DNA from: a virus
DNA length: 22,543 bases
IMG/VR virus record: IMGVR_UViG_3300022934_000213
Coordinates: 1 to 22,543 of that record
Strand: one strand, 5' to 3'
Every line of letters begins with the position of its first letter. Position 1 is the stretch's first letter. The notes beneath the pieces are model-generated. The model was not told the origin of the DNA. It worked only from the letters and a program-made list of their open reading frames with translations, and made no database searches. Positions 21,706 through 22,543 of this stretch are shown piece by piece. Position numbers and translations under genes: made by a program.

Positions 21706-22543
21706 GTTGGAAAAAATATTTTACACCAGTAGCAACGAGTGCCAATCCTACCGGTAACTTCAGTCCATTTAGTTTTACACAAGGTCAAGGAATGGGACCA
21801 GCAGCAGCAAACTATTCATCTCACCTTCCTGATGTTTATGTCGGATCACCAAATCGTGTTGAGCGTTATGGTCAATATAACACAATGGATAATGACTCTG
21901 AAGTTAATGCTGCACTAGACATCCTAGCAGAATTTTGCACACAAAAGAACAAACAAAACAACACACCTTTTAATATTGAGTTTAACAAAGGTGCAACAAA
22001 AAGCGAAGTACAAATTCTTGGTCAGTATCTAAAACAATGGTGCAAGATACAAGAATTTGAAAAACGCATGTTCCGTGTTATAAGAAATGCATTTAAGTTT
22101 GGCGACCAATTTTTTATTAGAGATCCTGAAACACAAAAATGGTATCATGTAGATCCTGCTAATGTAACAAAAATTATCGTTAACGAATCGGAAGGCAAAC
22201 GTCCTGAGCAATATATTGTAAAAGATCTTAACATTGCCTTTGAAGGATTAAGTGCAACAAAAATCAATACAAATCAAGTTTACGGTCCAGGCGGTAACAA
22301 TCCTGGATACCAAACACTTGACAACAAATATATGACAGGTAGAACTCCTGATCAAAGCACAAGCCGTTGGAGTCAAGATGCAAATGAAACTGCAATCGAT
22401 GCAGAACATGTTGTTCATCTATCAATGAGCGAAGGGCTAGATAACAACTATCCGTTTGGTAACAGTCTATTAGAAACAATTTTTAAAGTATACAAGCAGA
22501 AAGAACTGCTTGAAGATGCGATTATTATCTATCGTGTCCAACG
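21702..22543 (+). CDS. 20: Portal vertex protein gp20, N-terminal 280 residues (partial)
   Basis: The frame starts at ATG 21702 inside the tape measure stop (ATGA) and remains open to the right edge. It encodes the N-terminal half of the T4-type portal, which forms the DNA-packaging dodecamer and docks the tail. Visible family features are YNTMDNDSEVNAALDILAEF, then QYLKQWCKIQEFEKRMFRVI and RNAFKFGDQFFIRDPETQKW, DAEHVVHLSMSEGLDNNYPF, and near the edge LLETIFKVYKQKELLEDAII followed by IYRV. These match gp20 proteins of marine T4-like phages well. Tape measure and portal are translationally coupled. The C-terminal part lies outside the window. Confidence 0.93.
   Translation, partial: MSWKKYFTPVATSANPTGNFSPFSFTQGQGMGPAAANYSSHLPDVYVGSPNRVERYGQYNTMDNDSEVNAALDILAEFCTQKNKQNNTPFNIEFNKGATKSEVQILGQYLKQWCKIQEFEKRMFRVIRNAFKFGDQFFIRDPETQKWYHVDPANVTKIIVNESEGKRPEQYIVKDLNIAFEGLSATKINTNQVYGPGGNNPGYQTLDNKYMTGRTPDQSTSRWSQDANETAIDAEHVVHLSMSEGLDNNYPFGNSLLETIFKVYKQKELLEDAIIIYRVQ

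Noticed and set aside
1-22543. CRISPR arrays, insertion sequences, integrase or attachment sites, auxiliary metabolic genes
   Set aside because: No regularly spaced repeats, transposase or integrase motifs, tRNA-derived repeats, or metabolic enzymes were seen; the only clear direct repeat is inside the tape measure gene.

Overview
The window is a stretch of an AT-rich myovirus genome of the T4-like superfamily. The clearest hallmarks are the baseplate wedge proteins gp6 and gp25, a gp53-like wedge protein, a tube-cap protein (gp48/gp54 class), a gp5-type spike, a gp26-family protein, a tape measure protein, the portal gp20, the recombination nuclease gp46/gp47 and the late sigma factor gp55. 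The enlarged gp6, the gene order and the low G+C content resemble marine T4-like phages (cyanophages, pelagimyophages). The host cannot be read from the sequence; a low-GC marine bacterium is an inference.

Layout. (1) 1-12088, minus strand: a compact baseplate operon with genes abutting or overlapping by 1-4 nt, read from the gp48-like cap through gp53-like, a large hub-type protein, gp5 spike-lysozyme, a CHAP-type amidase, an unknown protein, gp25 and gp6, into a further structural gene cut by the left edge. (2) 12166-17426, plus strand: gp55, then gp47-gp46, a 75-residue unknown, a SegE-like GIY-YIG endonuclease, a gene-free interval of about 400 bp, and a small late gene whose N-terminus looks like a capsid-targeting peptide. 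Two near-consensus sigma70 promoters precede gp55 and gp47, and a perfect T4-type late box precedes the small late gene. (3) 17427-18508, minus strand: the gp26-family gene with a second reading frame that is best explained as a programmed -1 frameshift extension. (4) 18586-22543, plus strand: tape measure protein, then the portal gene cut by the right edge.

How it works together: gp55 would redirect host RNA polymerase to late boxes, several of which are visible. gp46/47 supports recombination-dependent replication. The structural genes build the baseplate, tail tube and portal, and two tail-associated peptidoglycan hydrolases (C-terminal domain of gp5 and the CHAP protein) would open the cell wall at infection.

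The two most notable observations are not in ordinary gene calls. One is a G+C-rich, intricately self-complementary element at 16525-16760 that looks like an undescribed structured RNA. The other is the slippery site plus downstream stem-loops at the end of the gp26-family gene, next to the tape measure gene, which parallels the tail-assembly-chaperone frameshift of lambda-like phages.
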